A DNA stretch of 64,000 nt from Roseiarcus sp963748545 (GCA_963748545.1 CAVVJO010000041.1:16765-80764); one strand, 5' to 3'; shown: positions 51,279-59,595, counted from the stretch's first letter. Translations and numbers: made by a program. The notes: generated by a model not told the origin, from the sequence alone.

Positions 51279-51953
51279 ATGAAACTTCAGCACTTCCTTG
51301 GCGGAATCGAAAATCTCGGACCTGTTGCATTCGAGAAGCGGGTGTTTGTCGAACCGTGGGAGGAACAGCTCTTCGCCGTTCATACCACGATGATGGGCAC
51401 GGGCATCTGGGCTTGGCCCGACCTTCGGGTGCTCGCCGAGGGGATGAATCCCGTCGCCTATCTCAAGTACCGCTATTACATCAAATGGCTGGGAGGGATG
51501 TGCGCGTTCCTGATCTCGAAAAACTATATCTCGGAAAAGGAGCTCGAGGAGAAGACCTCCTTCTATCTCAAGAATCCTGAGGCGGCGCTGCCCGAGAGCA
51601 AGAACGGCGACATCACCGACCGCGTCATCGAGTACTTCTACACCGGCGCAAATCCTTACCGGGACGTCGCCGTCAATCCGACCTTTCGCGCCGGCGACAC
51701 AGTCCGCGTGAAGGACGTCCCGCCCGCCGTTCATACCCGGCTTCCCGGATACCTGCGCAACAAGATCGGCGTCGTCGACACCGTCTACAAGGGCGCCTAC
51801 CTTTACGCCGACAACGTGCCGACCGACGGCGTCGGCACGGCGCAGCCCGTCTATCTGGTGAAGTTCAAGACCCGCGATATCTGGTCTGACATCCCGGACA
51901 AAGGCGACATCATCTACAACGATTGCTTCGAAGTCTACCTCGAAGCCGCCTGA
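51279..51953 (+). CDS. nthB: nitrile hydratase subunit beta
   Basis: Structural partner of the catalytic alpha subunit in converting nitriles to amides. The 224-residue length is normal. The N-terminus (MKLQHFLGGIENLGPVAFEK, then VFVEPWEEQLFAVHT) keeps the family frame of an LGG..GPV...EPWE pattern but is quite divergent. The C-terminal SH3-like barrel is standard: FRAGDTVRVKDVPPAVHTRL, PGYLRNKIGVVDTVYKGAYL and VKFKTRDIWSD. Beta upstream of alpha is the order of Co-type clusters such as those of Rhodococcus rhodochrous. The ATG follows GGAAAAGGACG. It is first of the plus-strand operon. Confidence 0.92.
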   Translation: MKLQHFLGGIENLGPVAFEKRVFVEPWEEQLFAVHTTMMGTGIWAWPDLRVLAEGMNPVAYLKYRYYIKWLGGMCAFLISKNYISEKELEEKTSFYLKNPEAALPESKNGDITDRVIEYFYTGANPYRDVAVNPTFRAGDTVRVKDVPPAVHTRLPGYLRNKIGVVDTVYKGAYLYADNVPTDGVGTAQPVYLVKFKTRDIWSDIPDKGDIIYNDCFEVYLEAA

Positions 51954-52011
51954 CCGCGCGAAACCTTCATTCAATCTACCGCTATTCGCTCAAAACCCCA
52001 GGAGTATTGTC

Positions 52012-52635
52012 ATGAGCGCCGATCATGAAGAGCACCATCATCACCTTCGCGAGAGCGAGACTTACTACGCCGCCCGGACCAAGGCGCTCGAATCGCTGTT
52101 CCGCGAGAAGGGCCTGATCGGAAACGACACCGTCGATCGGGTCATCCGCTTCTTCGAGCACGAGATGGGGCCGTTCAACGGCGCGAAGGTGGTCGCGCAC
52201 GCCTGGACCGACCCGGCGTTCAAGGGTCGTCTCCTCGCCGACGCCAACAAGGCGATCGCCGAACTCGGCCTCAAGGACGGCATCGAGGGCGAGAACCTGC
52301 GCGTCGTCGAGAATACGCCGAGCGCGCACAACATGGTTTGTTGCACCCTCTGCTCCTGCTGGCCTTGGCCGCTGCTCGGGTTGCCGCCGTACTGGTTCAA
52401 GGATCCGGTTTTTCGCGCCCGCGTCGTGCGCGAGCCGCGCGGCGTCCTCGCGGACTTCGGCGTCACGCTGGCGGATGACAAGCAAATCGACATCTGGGAT
52501 TCGAGCGCGCAGGTCCGATACTTCGTCATTCCCGAGCGTCCCGCCGGGACAGAGGGATGGCCGGAGGAGAAACTCGCCGCCCTCGTCTCCACTGAAGCGA
52601 TGCAAGGCCTCGGCCTCGTCTCAACGACCGCCTGA
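52012..52635 (+). CDS. nthA: cobalt-type nitrile hydratase subunit alpha
   Basis: Carries the catalytic metal. The motif MVCCTLCSCWPWPLLGLPPY puts ligands at Cys111, Cys114, Ser115 and Cys116; Thr112 (C-T-L-C-S-C) marks the cobalt type, where iron enzymes have Ser. An extra Cys110 precedes the claw, where Val is usual. The rest, FRARVVREPRGVLADFG and RYFVIPERPAGTEGWPEEKL, matches the family to the end of its 207 residues. The N-terminus HEEHHHHL is His-rich. It lies 58 bases after nthB. Cys112/114-type residues would be oxidised to sulfinic/sulfenic acids in the mature enzyme, which needs the accessory protein downstream. Confidence 0.95.
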   Translation: MSADHEEHHHHLRESETYYAARTKALESLFREKGLIGNDTVDRVIRFFEHEMGPFNGAKVVAHAWTDPAFKGRLLADANKAIAELGLKDGIEGENLRVVENTPSAHNMVCCTLCSCWPWPLLGLPPYWFKDPVFRARVVREPRGVLADFGVTLADDKQIDIWDSSAQVRYFVIPERPAGTEGWPEEKLAALVSTEAMQGLGLVSTTA

Positions 52636-52646
52636 GGAGGCGCGAC

Positions 52647-52987
52647 ATGGACCAGTACGTCTCTGAACTGAGGGACGGCCGCGAGGCCATCCCGCGCAAC
52701 TGCGAAAGCCTGCTGTTCGAACAGCCGTGGCAGGGGCGCGCCTTCGGGATGGCGCTCGCGCTCGCCGAGGCCCGCTCCTATCAGTGGGAGGACTTCCGGC
52801 AGAGTTGATCAAAACGATCGGCGGATGGGACAAGGCCCACGCGCCCGACGACGAGACCTGGAACTACTACGAGCAGTGGCTTTCCGCCTTCGAAGCCCTG
52901 ATCCTCGAACGTGGCCTGGTCAGCGCGGACGAACTGGATCGCCGCACCGACGAGTTCCAGTCCCGAACCCGCGACGAGGTCATCTGA
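52647..52987 (+). pseudogene. nitrile hydratase accessory (activator/self-subunit-swapping) protein, frameshifted
   Basis: Small proteins of this family (P14K, NhhG, NhlE) deliver cobalt to the alpha subunit by subunit exchange, and resemble the N-terminal part of the beta subunit. The first 51 residues, ending FGMALALAEARSYQWEDFR, are followed by a stop. The continuation AELIKTIGGWDKAHAPDDET then NYYEQWLSAFEALILERGLV is one base back; one G missing from CGGCAGAG near 52797 explains this. The restored length, about 113 residues, is normal. It starts 11 bases after nthA. If the lesion is real, the alpha subunit would stay metal-free. Confidence 0.87.
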
Positions 52988-53086
52988 CCGACGCTTGACG
53001 CGTCTTTCTCGAAGCCCGGACCCGGCGCGCTACGGCTGCGCCCGGGGGCCGGAGAGTCATGCCCGCCATCCCAGGAGCTCCGTATC

Positions 53087-53602
53087 ATGATCATTCCCCT
53101 CGCCATCAGCGTGGGCGTCCTCGGGGGCGTCTGCACCTGGCTTGTCCTCTCCACGAACGCCTTTCTCATCTGGGCCGCCTTCGTCGCATGGGCCTGCTTC
53201 TACCACTCGGGCGGCGACGCGGCGGCATTCCGGACGACCATCGTTTCAAACCTGTTCGGCGTCGTTGTCGCCTGGGCGACGGGGCTCGCGCTCGCAAGCC
53301 TGGCCCCCAGTCCGTTCTGGGGCGCGGTGATCGTCGCAGCCTCGATCGCGATCTATATTCTGGCGGCGTTCATTCCGGCCTTCGCCTCCATCCCCGCCGT
53401 CACACTCGGCTACGCCTCGACTTTCGCTTTCCTAACCCAGAATCCGGACGCGTTCAGGCCGGCCGTCATGCTGTCCGCCTCGCTGCGCAACGCGCTGTTC
53501 TTGGTCCCCCTGTCCATGATCATCGGCGCCTGCTTCGCCTTTGCGTCCGCAGTGGGAGCGCGGAAGATCAACGCGATGACCTCGCGGCCGGCGCAGGCCT
53601 GA
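53087..53602 (+). CDS. DUF1097 family membrane protein
   Basis: A 171-residue protein with five or six membrane segments (LAISVGVLGGVCTWLVLSTN, FLIWAAFVAWACFYHSGGDA, then three more). The pattern matches DUF1097, uncharacterised proteins often near amide, urea or nickel genes. It lies between the NHase accessory and NiCoT genes in the same direction, so a transport role in nitrile or amide use is possible but unproven. The ATG at 53087 (MIIPLAISV) is chosen; a frame from 53059 is a different one. Confidence 0.8.
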   Translation: MIIPLAISVGVLGGVCTWLVLSTNAFLIWAAFVAWACFYHSGGDAAAFRTTIVSNLFGVVVAWATGLALASLAPSPFWGAVIVAASIAIYILAAFIPAFASIPAVTLGYASTFAFLTQNPDAFRPAVMLSASLRNALFLVPLSMIIGACFAFASAVGARKINAMTSRPAQA

Positions 53603-53747
53603 TCAGGGACCAGGCGCCTCGCTTCTGGCGGCCGGCCGGGGAGCCCCAGCTCGCTACCGCCAAATGGCCGGCGCCCGGCCCATAACGCCAATTCTCGCCG
53701 CTATCGACACGCTGCTATCCCGTCTTCTCCAACCTTGCGAGCTTGCT

Positions 53748-54844
53748 ATGCTTGGAATTGCTTCCCGCGTCTGGCGCGAAAGCCGCGCGAATGTTCGCGT
53801 TCGCCTGATCGCGCTCTATACGCTCCTCTTCGTCGCCAACGTCGCGGTGTGGGCATGGGCCTATTTCGCCCTGCGCGGCAACGCCGTCCTCTTTAGTTCG
53901 GCGTTCCTCTCCTACACATTCGGGCTTCGCCACGCGGTCGACGCGGACCACATCGCCGCCATCGACAATTCGACGCGCAAGCTGATGCAGCAGGGCCGGC
54001 GCCCCGTTGGCGTGGGCCTCGCCTTCTCACTCGGCCACTCGGCCGTTGTCTTGATCATGTCGGTTGCGGTGGGCTTCGCCGCCTCCCAGGTGGCATCGCG
54101 CTTCGACGGCCTGAAATCGGTCGGCGGCGTGATCAGCACCAGCGCCTCCGCGGCTTTCCTCTTCCTGCTCGCCGCCTTCAACATCCTGGTGCTGATCTCG
54201 GTGTGGCGAACATTTCAGTCGGTCAAGCGGGCGACCCCTTCTCCGAGGACGATTTCGACATCCTCCTCAACAATCGCGGGCTTCTGGCGCGCTTGTTCCG
54301 GCCCCTGTTCGGCCTCGTCAGCAAGAGCTGGCATCTCTTCCCGATCGGCTTCCTGTTCGGCCTCGGCTTCGACACTGCAACCGAGGTCGCCCTTTTCGGC
54401 ATAGCCGCGACGCAGGCGGCGAATGGCGCATCCTTCGGGACCCTGCTCGTCTTTCCCGCTCTCTTCACCGCCGGCATGACGCTGATCGACACGACCGATG
54501 GCGTGCTCATGCTCGGCGCCTACGGCTGGGCGTTCATGAAGCCGATCCGCAAGCTCTATTACAACATCACGATCACCGCCGTGTCGGTTGTGGTCGCGTT
54601 GCTGATCGGTGGGATCGAGACGCTCGGGCTGATCGGCGACAAGCTCGAACTCGAAGGGAGGTTCTGGGACGCGGTCGGCGCGCTGAGCGACAATTTCGGC
54701 CTCCTCGGGTATGTTATTATCGGGGTTTTCGCGTTGAGCTGGATGGTCTCGGTCGTGATTTATCGCGCGCGAGGCTATGACGATCTCGAGATCGGCCCTC
54801 AAGCGTTCGCGGCGAGCCCCTCGGGCTCGCAACCAAGGCCCTGA
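53748..54844 (+). pseudogene. NiCoT-family nickel/cobalt transporter, frameshifted
   Basis: Members (NhlF, NixA, HoxN) import Co2+ or Ni2+. The signature FGLRHAVDADHIAAIDNSTR near residue 58 binds the metal; GLAFSLGHSAVVLIMS, the LGFDTATEVALFGIAA motif and AGMTLIDTTDGVLMLGAYGW follow. The frame breaks at SVKRA near 54230; the rest, GDPFSEDDFDILLNNRGLLA.., reads one base back, so one G of a GGGG run is missing. The restored protein of about 365 residues with eight membrane segments is normal. Position at the end of a Co-type NHase operon parallels nhlF, so the natural ion is probably cobalt. Confidence 0.9.
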
Positions 54845-55023
54845 CCCTACGCGCGGCGGCGTGATCCCGGCCGCAATGGGATTGCGATCCGCCGCCCGAG
54901 AATTTGGCGAGGACAAGCGGACCGCTGTTTTCGCGCGCTGCGCCATCAAACGGGCGCAAGGCTCCCTTCCCATACATCCGGGCAATCTAAAGGCGAGTCG
55001 GAGAGAAAACGGATGTTGGGAAA

Positions 55024-55863
55024 ATGACGGTCTCGGTCGATCGCCGCGCGGTGCTGGCCGGACTTGCGACGCTGCTGAGCGGTTGCGCGACACAGCGCGC
55101 CTACTATCCGATTTCGGCGGCGCAAGCGGTCGGCGCCGCAGGCTACTACCCGGGGTACGGCCCGATCGAGGACAACGGCCATCGGATTCCTGGGCTCGAC
55201 CCGTCGGTCGTCGACGCCGACCGGCTTCGCCGGCAAGTCCCCTTCGCGGGGCCCTACCGGCCGGGAACGATCGTCGTCGACGTCGCCGACCGCCATCTCT
55301 ATCTGGTCCAGCCCGGAGGCGTCGCGATCCGTTACACCGTCGGCGTCGGCCGCGAGGAGGCGCTCAACTTCCGCGGCTCGGCCGTGATCGGGCGGAAGGC
55401 GGAGTGGCCGCACTGGACGCCGACAGCGTGGATGATCAAGACCATGCCGCGCTACGCGGCCTATGCGGGCGGGATGGCCGGCGGCATCGGCAATCCGCTC
55501 GGCGCCAGGGCGCTTTATCTTTACCGCGGCAATCAGGACACCTACTTCCGCCTGCACGGCACCAATGAGCCGGATACGATTGGGACTGCTGTTTCAAGCG
55601 GTTGTATCCGACTCTTCAATCATGACATCATCGACCTCTACAACCGCGTCCCGGTCGGCGCGGCGGTCGTGGTCCTGCAGGAGCCCGGCGCGGTGGCGGA
55701 GGCGCAGGAACGCGAGGTGGCCTACGACGCGGAAGCGGCGCCTGGTCCCTACGGCGAGGGGCCGGAACCCGGATACTGGCCCGGCGGCCCGGGGCCGGAT
55801 GCGCCTGGGCCCTGGTCGGATGGGCCCGGGTCCTGGCAAGGGCCCCAGGGGCCTTACCAGTAG
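55024..55863 (+). CDS. L,D-transpeptidase (YkuD domain) lipoprotein
   Basis: Forms L,D (3-3) crosslinks or anchors proteins to peptidoglycan. The N-terminus has twin arginines and a lipobox: LLSGC with Cys21. The YkuD domain covers roughly residues 78-225 with LHGTNEPDTIGTAVSSGCIR and the catalytic Cys194. The C-terminal 50 residues are Pro/Gly-rich (GPWSDGPGSWQGPQGPYQ) and probably unstructured. It is a 279-residue, monocistronic periplasmic enzyme with its own leader after the NiCoT gene. Confidence 0.93.
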   Translation: MTVSVDRRAVLAGLATLLSGCATQRAYYPISAAQAVGAAGYYPGYGPIEDNGHRIPGLDPSVVDADRLRRQVPFAGPYRPGTIVVDVADRHLYLVQPGGVAIRYTVGVGREEALNFRGSAVIGRKAEWPHWTPTAWMIKTMPRYAAYAGGMAGGIGNPLGARALYLYRGNQDTYFRLHGTNEPDTIGTAVSSGCIRLFNHDIIDLYNRVPVGAAVVVLQEPGAVAEAQEREVAYDAEAAPGPYGEGPEPGYWPGGPGPDAPGPWSDGPGSWQGPQGPYQ

Positions 55864-56272
55864 CGGCAAGGGGCGTCGTACGGCACGGCGAGGGCCCCCG
55901 CTTACGGGGATGGCGCCGCGCGCCCGGAGCTCTCTGACCCCAAGCAATTTCTTGACAGACAAATCACAGTTCTGTACGTTTGTACTAATCCGCAAGGAAG
56001 GAGGCCAGCATCCGTCCAGCGTTCGAGAAGCCCCATGGGCGAAACGCCCCGCGTCGTCCGTCTTTGGGCGCGGTTCATCGCGTCGCGCGGAAGGCCTCCA
56101 CGCGCCTGGTTTCCCACCTCGCCGCGCGGCGCGCCGGTCTCGCCGCCTCGCTCGAAGGTCTCAACAACTCGCAATTCCAAGCCCAAGGTCGGCGAGCGGA
56201 CGGGCGCGGCCTGTTCCATACGGCCGAAACTGGCTGCCTTTGCCCGGCCCGGCCCGCCCGCGAAAACCGAAG

Positions 56273-56312
56273 CAACGCCTTGAAAACGCTCAAAACGAAC
56301 TCGGGAATGGCG
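56273..56312 (-). repeat. dispersed repeat, family 3, copy A
   Basis: On the minus strand CCCGAGTTCGTTTTGAGCG then TTTTCAAGGCGTTGC. It aligns with copies at 56424 and 61507 at more than half of its positions. Confidence 0.6.
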
Positions 56313-56423
56313 ACGCGTCGGGCGCCCCATCCCATGCGCCGCATCTCCTCCCGGCGCGAGACGCTTAGCGACAAGCCGCGCCTCGGCTCACGGCCGACAG
56401 CCGCCCGCATATCCTGCCGCAAT

Positions 56424-56460
56424 CCCTTGAAAAGACTGATTCCGAACTCGGGCATGACGG
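56424..56460 (-). repeat. dispersed repeat, family 3, copy B
   Basis: On the minus strand ATGCCCGAGTTCGGAATCAG then TCTTTTCAAGGGATTGCGG. Nearest to the presumed consensus of the family; about 150 bases from copy A. Confidence 0.6.
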
Positions 56461-56539
56461 CGCCGGCCGCGGCGCTCCATTTACTGCGTCGCCCAACCCG
56501 CCTAGTTTTCCTCTCCTTTCGCCCTGCCCGGAAAACGCC

Positions 56540-57352
56540 ATGACCGCTTCGCCCGCTTCCGCGTCGCTTGAACTCGTCCGCCGCGAGGACGACGCGGGTG
56601 TCGCCACCCTGACCCTGGCGCAATCCCATAACCGCAACGCGCTCGGCCTCGCCATGATCGACACGCTGATCGTGGCCTTCGCCGACATCGCCAAGGATTC
56701 TTCAGCGCAAGTCGTCGTCGTCGGTGGCGAAGGCCCGGCGCTCAGCGCCGGGCACGATCTTCGAGAAATCCAGGCCCACCGCAACGATCCGGACCAGGGG
56801 CAGGCGTTCAACGACCTGATCATGACCCGCTGCGCGGCGTTGATGCAGGCGATCGTCGCCTTGCCAAAGCCGGTCATCGCCGCGGTCGAGGGGGTGGCGA
56901 CCGCCGCGGGTTGCCAGCTCGTCGCCTCGTGCGACCTCGCGATCGCGAGCGAAGCGGCGCAATTCGCCCTGCCCGGCGTCAGCATTGGGCTCTTCTGCTC
57001 CTCGCCCCTCGTTGCGGTCGGGCGGACCATTTCCCGCAAGCACGCCATGGAAATGGCGTTGACCGGCCGGCTCTACAGCGCAACCGAGGCCGAGCGGATG
57101 GGGCTCGTCAACCGCGTCGTCCCCGCGGGGCGCGCGCTCGCTGAGGCCAAGGATTTGGCCGCCGCCATCGCTTCGCGCTCAAGCTCGACGCTGGCGATCG
57201 GAAAGCGCGCCTTCAACGAACAGATCGAGGCGCCCTTGAGCGTCGCCTATGCGCTGGCCGCCAAGGCGATGGTCGAGAATCTGGCCGAGCCCGACTCCCG
57301 CGAAGGGATCGCAGCCTTCCTCGAGAGGCGGCCGCCGCGATGGCGCGCTTAA
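56540..57352 (+). CDS. enoyl-CoA hydratase/isomerase family protein
   Basis: A 270-residue crotonase-fold protein. NRNALGLAMIDTLI, the oxyanion-hole GPALSAGHDLREIQ (with the unusual His-Asp-Leu-Arg-Glu), and the second conserved GVATAAGCQLVASCDLAIAS are present; ALTGRLYSATEAERMGLVNR ends the core. The glutamates that add water in typical hydratases are partly replaced, so it may be the isomerase- or ECHDC3-type member rather than a true hydratase. It is in tandem with a CoA-binding protein gene one base after. Confidence 0.88.
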   Translation: MTASPASASLELVRREDDAGVATLTLAQSHNRNALGLAMIDTLIVAFADIAKDSSAQVVVVGGEGPALSAGHDLREIQAHRNDPDQGQAFNDLIMTRCAALMQAIVALPKPVIAAVEGVATAAGCQLVASCDLAIASEAAQFALPGVSIGLFCSSPLVAVGRTISRKHAMEMALTGRLYSATEAERMGLVNRVVPAGRALAEAKDLAAAIASRSSSTLAIGKRAFNEQIEAPLSVAYALAAKAMVENLAEPDSREGIAAFLERRPPRWRA

Positions 57353-57353
57353 G

Positions 57354-57809
57354 ATGGCGGCGATCGACGGCCTCGCCGACGCGGAGATCCGCGACATCCT
57401 GGCCGGCGTCCGCCGGGTCGCGGTTGTCGGCGCCTCGCCCAATCCGGCGCGTCCCTCCAATGGCGTGCTCGGAGTGTTGATCGATCGAGGCTACGAGACC
57501 TATCCGGTCAACCCCGGCCATGCCGGCGCGCTGATCCGGGGCCGGCGGACGCTCGCCCGCCTCGCGGACGCGCCGGTCGCCATCGATATGGTCGACGTGT
57601 TCCGCAACTCAGCCGCCGCGGCCAGCGTGGTCGACGACGCGCTCGCCCTCGATCCCACCCCCCGGGTGATCTGGATGCAGCTCGGCGTCATCAACGAGGC
57701 GGCCGCCGAGCGCGCGCGCGCCAGAGGCGTGACCGTGGTGATGAACCGCTGTCCGGCGATCGAACTGCGCCGCCTCGGCGTCTCGGGTCCCCGTCCGCCC
57801 GACGGTTGA
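57354..57809 (+). CDS. CoA-binding protein (YccU-like)
   Basis: A 151-residue Rossmann-like CoA_binding domain protein. VRRVAVVGASPNPARPSNGV is the nucleotide loop, YETYPVNPGHAGALIRGRRT and AIDMVDVFRNSAAAASVVDD follow, and MNRCPAIELRRLG ends the domain, all standard for YccU. It presumably binds CoA or an acyl-CoA; the exact function is unknown. Its ATG follows the crotonase stop by one base (TAAGATG), so the two are cotranscribed. Confidence 0.9.
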   Translation: MAAIDGLADAEIRDILAGVRRVAVVGASPNPARPSNGVLGVLIDRGYETYPVNPGHAGALIRGRRTLARLADAPVAIDMVDVFRNSAAAASVVDDALALDPTPRVIWMQLGVINEAAAERARARGVTVVMNRCPAIELRRLGVSGPRPPDG

Positions 57810-58188
57810 CGCGGGTTATTGAGGCAGATCAATGCGCCGAAGCGCCGGGGCGACCAAAACTCGCCGCGGACCGTCAAAGCGTCTGGCGCCGGCTGCTGGG
57901 GCGGCGGCGAGAAAACCGACCCGCGGTCCCGGGCGGCTCGACGGCTTCATGGCGAGGCGACGGGCTGACTCGCCGCTCAAAGCGGCGGGTTTCGCGACGG
58001 CCGGCGCGGGGCAAAACCGCGCTCGTGGGGCGCCGGCCGTCGCGACGCCTTCAAGCCCCATGCGACAAAAAACTCGCTTTCCGGCTATAGCCATCAAACC
58101 CGCGCTGTGCTACTAAAGTGGAACGTCGCCGCCGTGCAAAAAAGGGCGGGATGCGGGAGGTGGGGACCGCCGCCGGAGGGAGGGCCCT
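57810..58188. other. 379-bp intergenic region with inverted repeats
   Basis: No supported gene. It contains a 7-bp hairpin at 57971-57987 (CGCCGCT/AGCGGCG) and a perfect 16-bp inverted repeat with a 22-base spacer. The ribosome site GGAGGGAGGG before the next gene marks its right edge. Confidence 0.65.
57992..58045. repeat. perfect 16-bp inverted repeat
   Basis: TCGCGACGGCCGGCGC at 57992-58007 and its exact complement GCGCCGGCCGTCGCGA at 58030-58045, separated by 22 bases. It can form a very stable hairpin. There is no T run, so it is not a standard terminator. Confidence 0.85.
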
Positions 58189-58413
58189 GTGCAATATTAC
58201 GATTTCGAAGTTCTTCAGGGCGATGACGTCATCGTGGCCGAACGAGCGGTGGCTCTGGCGAACTCGCGCGCCGCCTGGCCGAAAATCATCGGCATGGCCG
58301 AAACTTTGGACGCGCCGGGATGCCGCATCCGCGTGCGCGAGCAGCAGGGCGACACCATCATCCTGATCGGCGCCACCGCCGCGCGGCGCTACTCGACGTC
58401 GCCCTCGTCCTAG
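58189..58413 (+). CDS. small hypothetical protein (DUF6894-like)
   Basis: A 74-residue protein read from a GTG that follows GGAGGGAGGGCCCT. It starts MQYYDFEVLQGDDVIVAERA and continues ALANSRAAWPKIIGMAETLD, then RIRVREQQGDTIILIGATAA. The tone (a short aromatic start, then an Asp-Asp pair, then a helix) is like the DUF6894 domain of small rhizobial proteins, but the match is loose. It is soluble, with no metal or catalytic pattern visible. It converges on the ABM gene. Confidence 0.6.
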   Translation: MQYYDFEVLQGDDVIVAERAVALANSRAAWPKIIGMAETLDAPGCRIRVREQQGDTIILIGATAARRYSTSPSS

Positions 58414-58421
58414 GCGAGGCC

Positions 58422-58724
58422 TCACTGCGGCAGCTTGTCGGCGATCACTTCGACCCGGACGAGTTCCAGCGGGTTGGCGAACAGTTCGGGCGCCATTTCC
58501 GTCAGCTTCGCCGCGACCCTCCCCTTGAGATGGGCTTCGCGACCGCTTTCGCCGGAAAATGCGTCGAAGATCGCGAAGGTGCTTGGGCCAAGCCGGAGGG
58601 CGAACCATGCAACGGTGTCCCGCTCCTCCAGGACAAGGGACCGGACGTCCTTTAGCAAAGCCTCGACCTCGTGCTCCTTGCCGGGCTTGGCTTCCAGACG
58701 GACATAAAGCGCGAGCGTAGTCAT
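58422..58724 (-). CDS. putative quinol monooxygenase (antibiotic biosynthesis monooxygenase domain)
   Basis: A 100-residue ABM (YgiN-like) domain: MTTLALYVRLEAKPGKEHEV, EALLKDVRSLVLEERDTVAW, FALRLGPSTFAIFDAFSGES and AHLKGRVAAKLTEMAPELF. The fold is a ferredoxin-like dimer that oxidises quinols or similar substrates without a cofactor. The ATG at 58724 follows GAGGAGCC. It is upstream of no related genes; the SDR gene lies 96 bases before it on the same strand. Confidence 0.88.
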   Translation of the reverse strand: MTTLALYVRLEAKPGKEHEVEALLKDVRSLVLEERDTVAWFALRLGPSTFAIFDAFSGESGREAHLKGRVAAKLTEMAPELFANPLELVRVEVIADKLPQ

Positions 58725-58819
58725 GGAAGGCTCCTCTCGTCCCCAACGCCACGTTGGGGCCGGACTGCGCCAGCACGATGGCGGAGCGCCGGTTGCCACG
58801 GAACCTGCGGGCGCCTAGC

Positions 58820-59566
58820 CTAAATGCAGCGCCCGCCGTCCACCTCGAGCACCACGCCGGTCAGGAACGCCGCCTCGTCGCTGGCGAGATAGAGCGCCGC
58901 TGCGCCAATGTCCGCCGCGGTCGAAAACCGGCCGAGCGGGACGGAAGCCTTGAAGGCGGCGCGCTTCTCGGGCGTGTCCTCTCCTATGAACATCGCCAGC
59001 AGCGGCGTTTCGCCGGCGACAGGCGCCAGCGCGCAGACCCGGATCTTGTCAGGGGCGAGTTCGATCGCCATCGACTTCGTCATGACGTGGACGGCGCCTT
59101 TGGACGCGTTGTAAACGGCGAGGCCGGGCCGCGGTCGGAGCGCCGCGGTCGAACCGACATTGATAAAAGTCCCGCCGCCTCTTTCGCGCATGTGGGGCAC
59201 GAAGGCCTGCGCGGTGAGGAGCAGCGACTTCACGTTGACCGCGAAGATGCGGTCGAATTCCGCTTCTTCGACCTCCATCATCGGCTTGTTGCGATGCGTG
59301 GTGCCGGCGTTGTTGACGACGATATCAACTCGGCCGAACGCAGCGATTGTCTCCTTTGCCGCCCGCGCGACATCGTCGCGCTTCGACACGTCGGCGGTCA
59401 CGGCGATGGCGGCGGGACCGAGCCGTTTTGCCGCGGCCTCGGCGATCTCGGGCTTGAGATCGAGGCAGGCGACCCGCGCCCCCTCGCGCACAAAAATCTC
59501 GGCGATGCCGTAGCCGAACCCCTGCCCCGCGCCTGTCACCAGCGCGGTCTTGCCTTTCAATCGCAT
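58820..59566 (-). CDS. SDR family oxidoreductase
   Basis: A 248-residue classical short-chain dehydrogenase. ALVTGAGQGFGYGIAEIFVR is the cofactor loop, CLDLKPE near residue 37 (Asp) favours NAD, IVVNNAGTTHRNKP is the NAG motif, and INVGSTAALRPRPGLAVYNA then SKGAVHVMTKSMAIEL holds Ser, Tyr and Lys. Resembles 3-oxoacyl-ACP reductase/glucose dehydrogenase-type members, no substrate known. It follows the GST gene by 29 bases on the minus strand, so the two may be an operon. Confidence 0.92.
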   Translation of the reverse strand: MRLKGKTALVTGAGQGFGYGIAEIFVREGARVACLDLKPEIAEAAAKRLGPAAIAVTADVSKRDDVARAAKETIAAFGRVDIVVNNAGTTHRNKPMMEVEEAEFDRIFAVNVKSLLLTAQAFVPHMRERGGGTFINVGSTAALRPRPGLAVYNASKGAVHVMTKSMAIELAPDKIRVCALAPVAGETPLLAMFIGEDTPEKRAAFKASVPLGRFSTAADIGAAALYLASDEAAFLTGVVLEVDGGRCI

Positions 59567-59595
59567 AGGCGCCCTCCCCTCCTGCGCGCTCGCCT

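Larger units (their letters stand above)
55864..56539. other. 676-bp intergenic region with family 3 repeats
   Basis: No supported gene. It contains two, perhaps three, degenerate copies of a repeat with the core CTTTTCAAG and CCCGAGTTCG on the minus strand. Long open frames here are of the type that GC-rich repeats produce by chance. Confidence 0.6.

Noticed and set aside
51279..52635. Thiocyanate hydrolase instead of nitrile hydratase
   Set aside because: That enzyme has three separate subunits and a different beta/alpha split; the two-subunit order with an accessory protein and full-length beta fits nitrile hydratase better.
56075..56629. 184-codon minus-strand frame between the L,D-transpeptidase and crotonase genes
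   Set aside because: Made of the family 3 repeats and GC-rich DNA; no ribosome site or family match.
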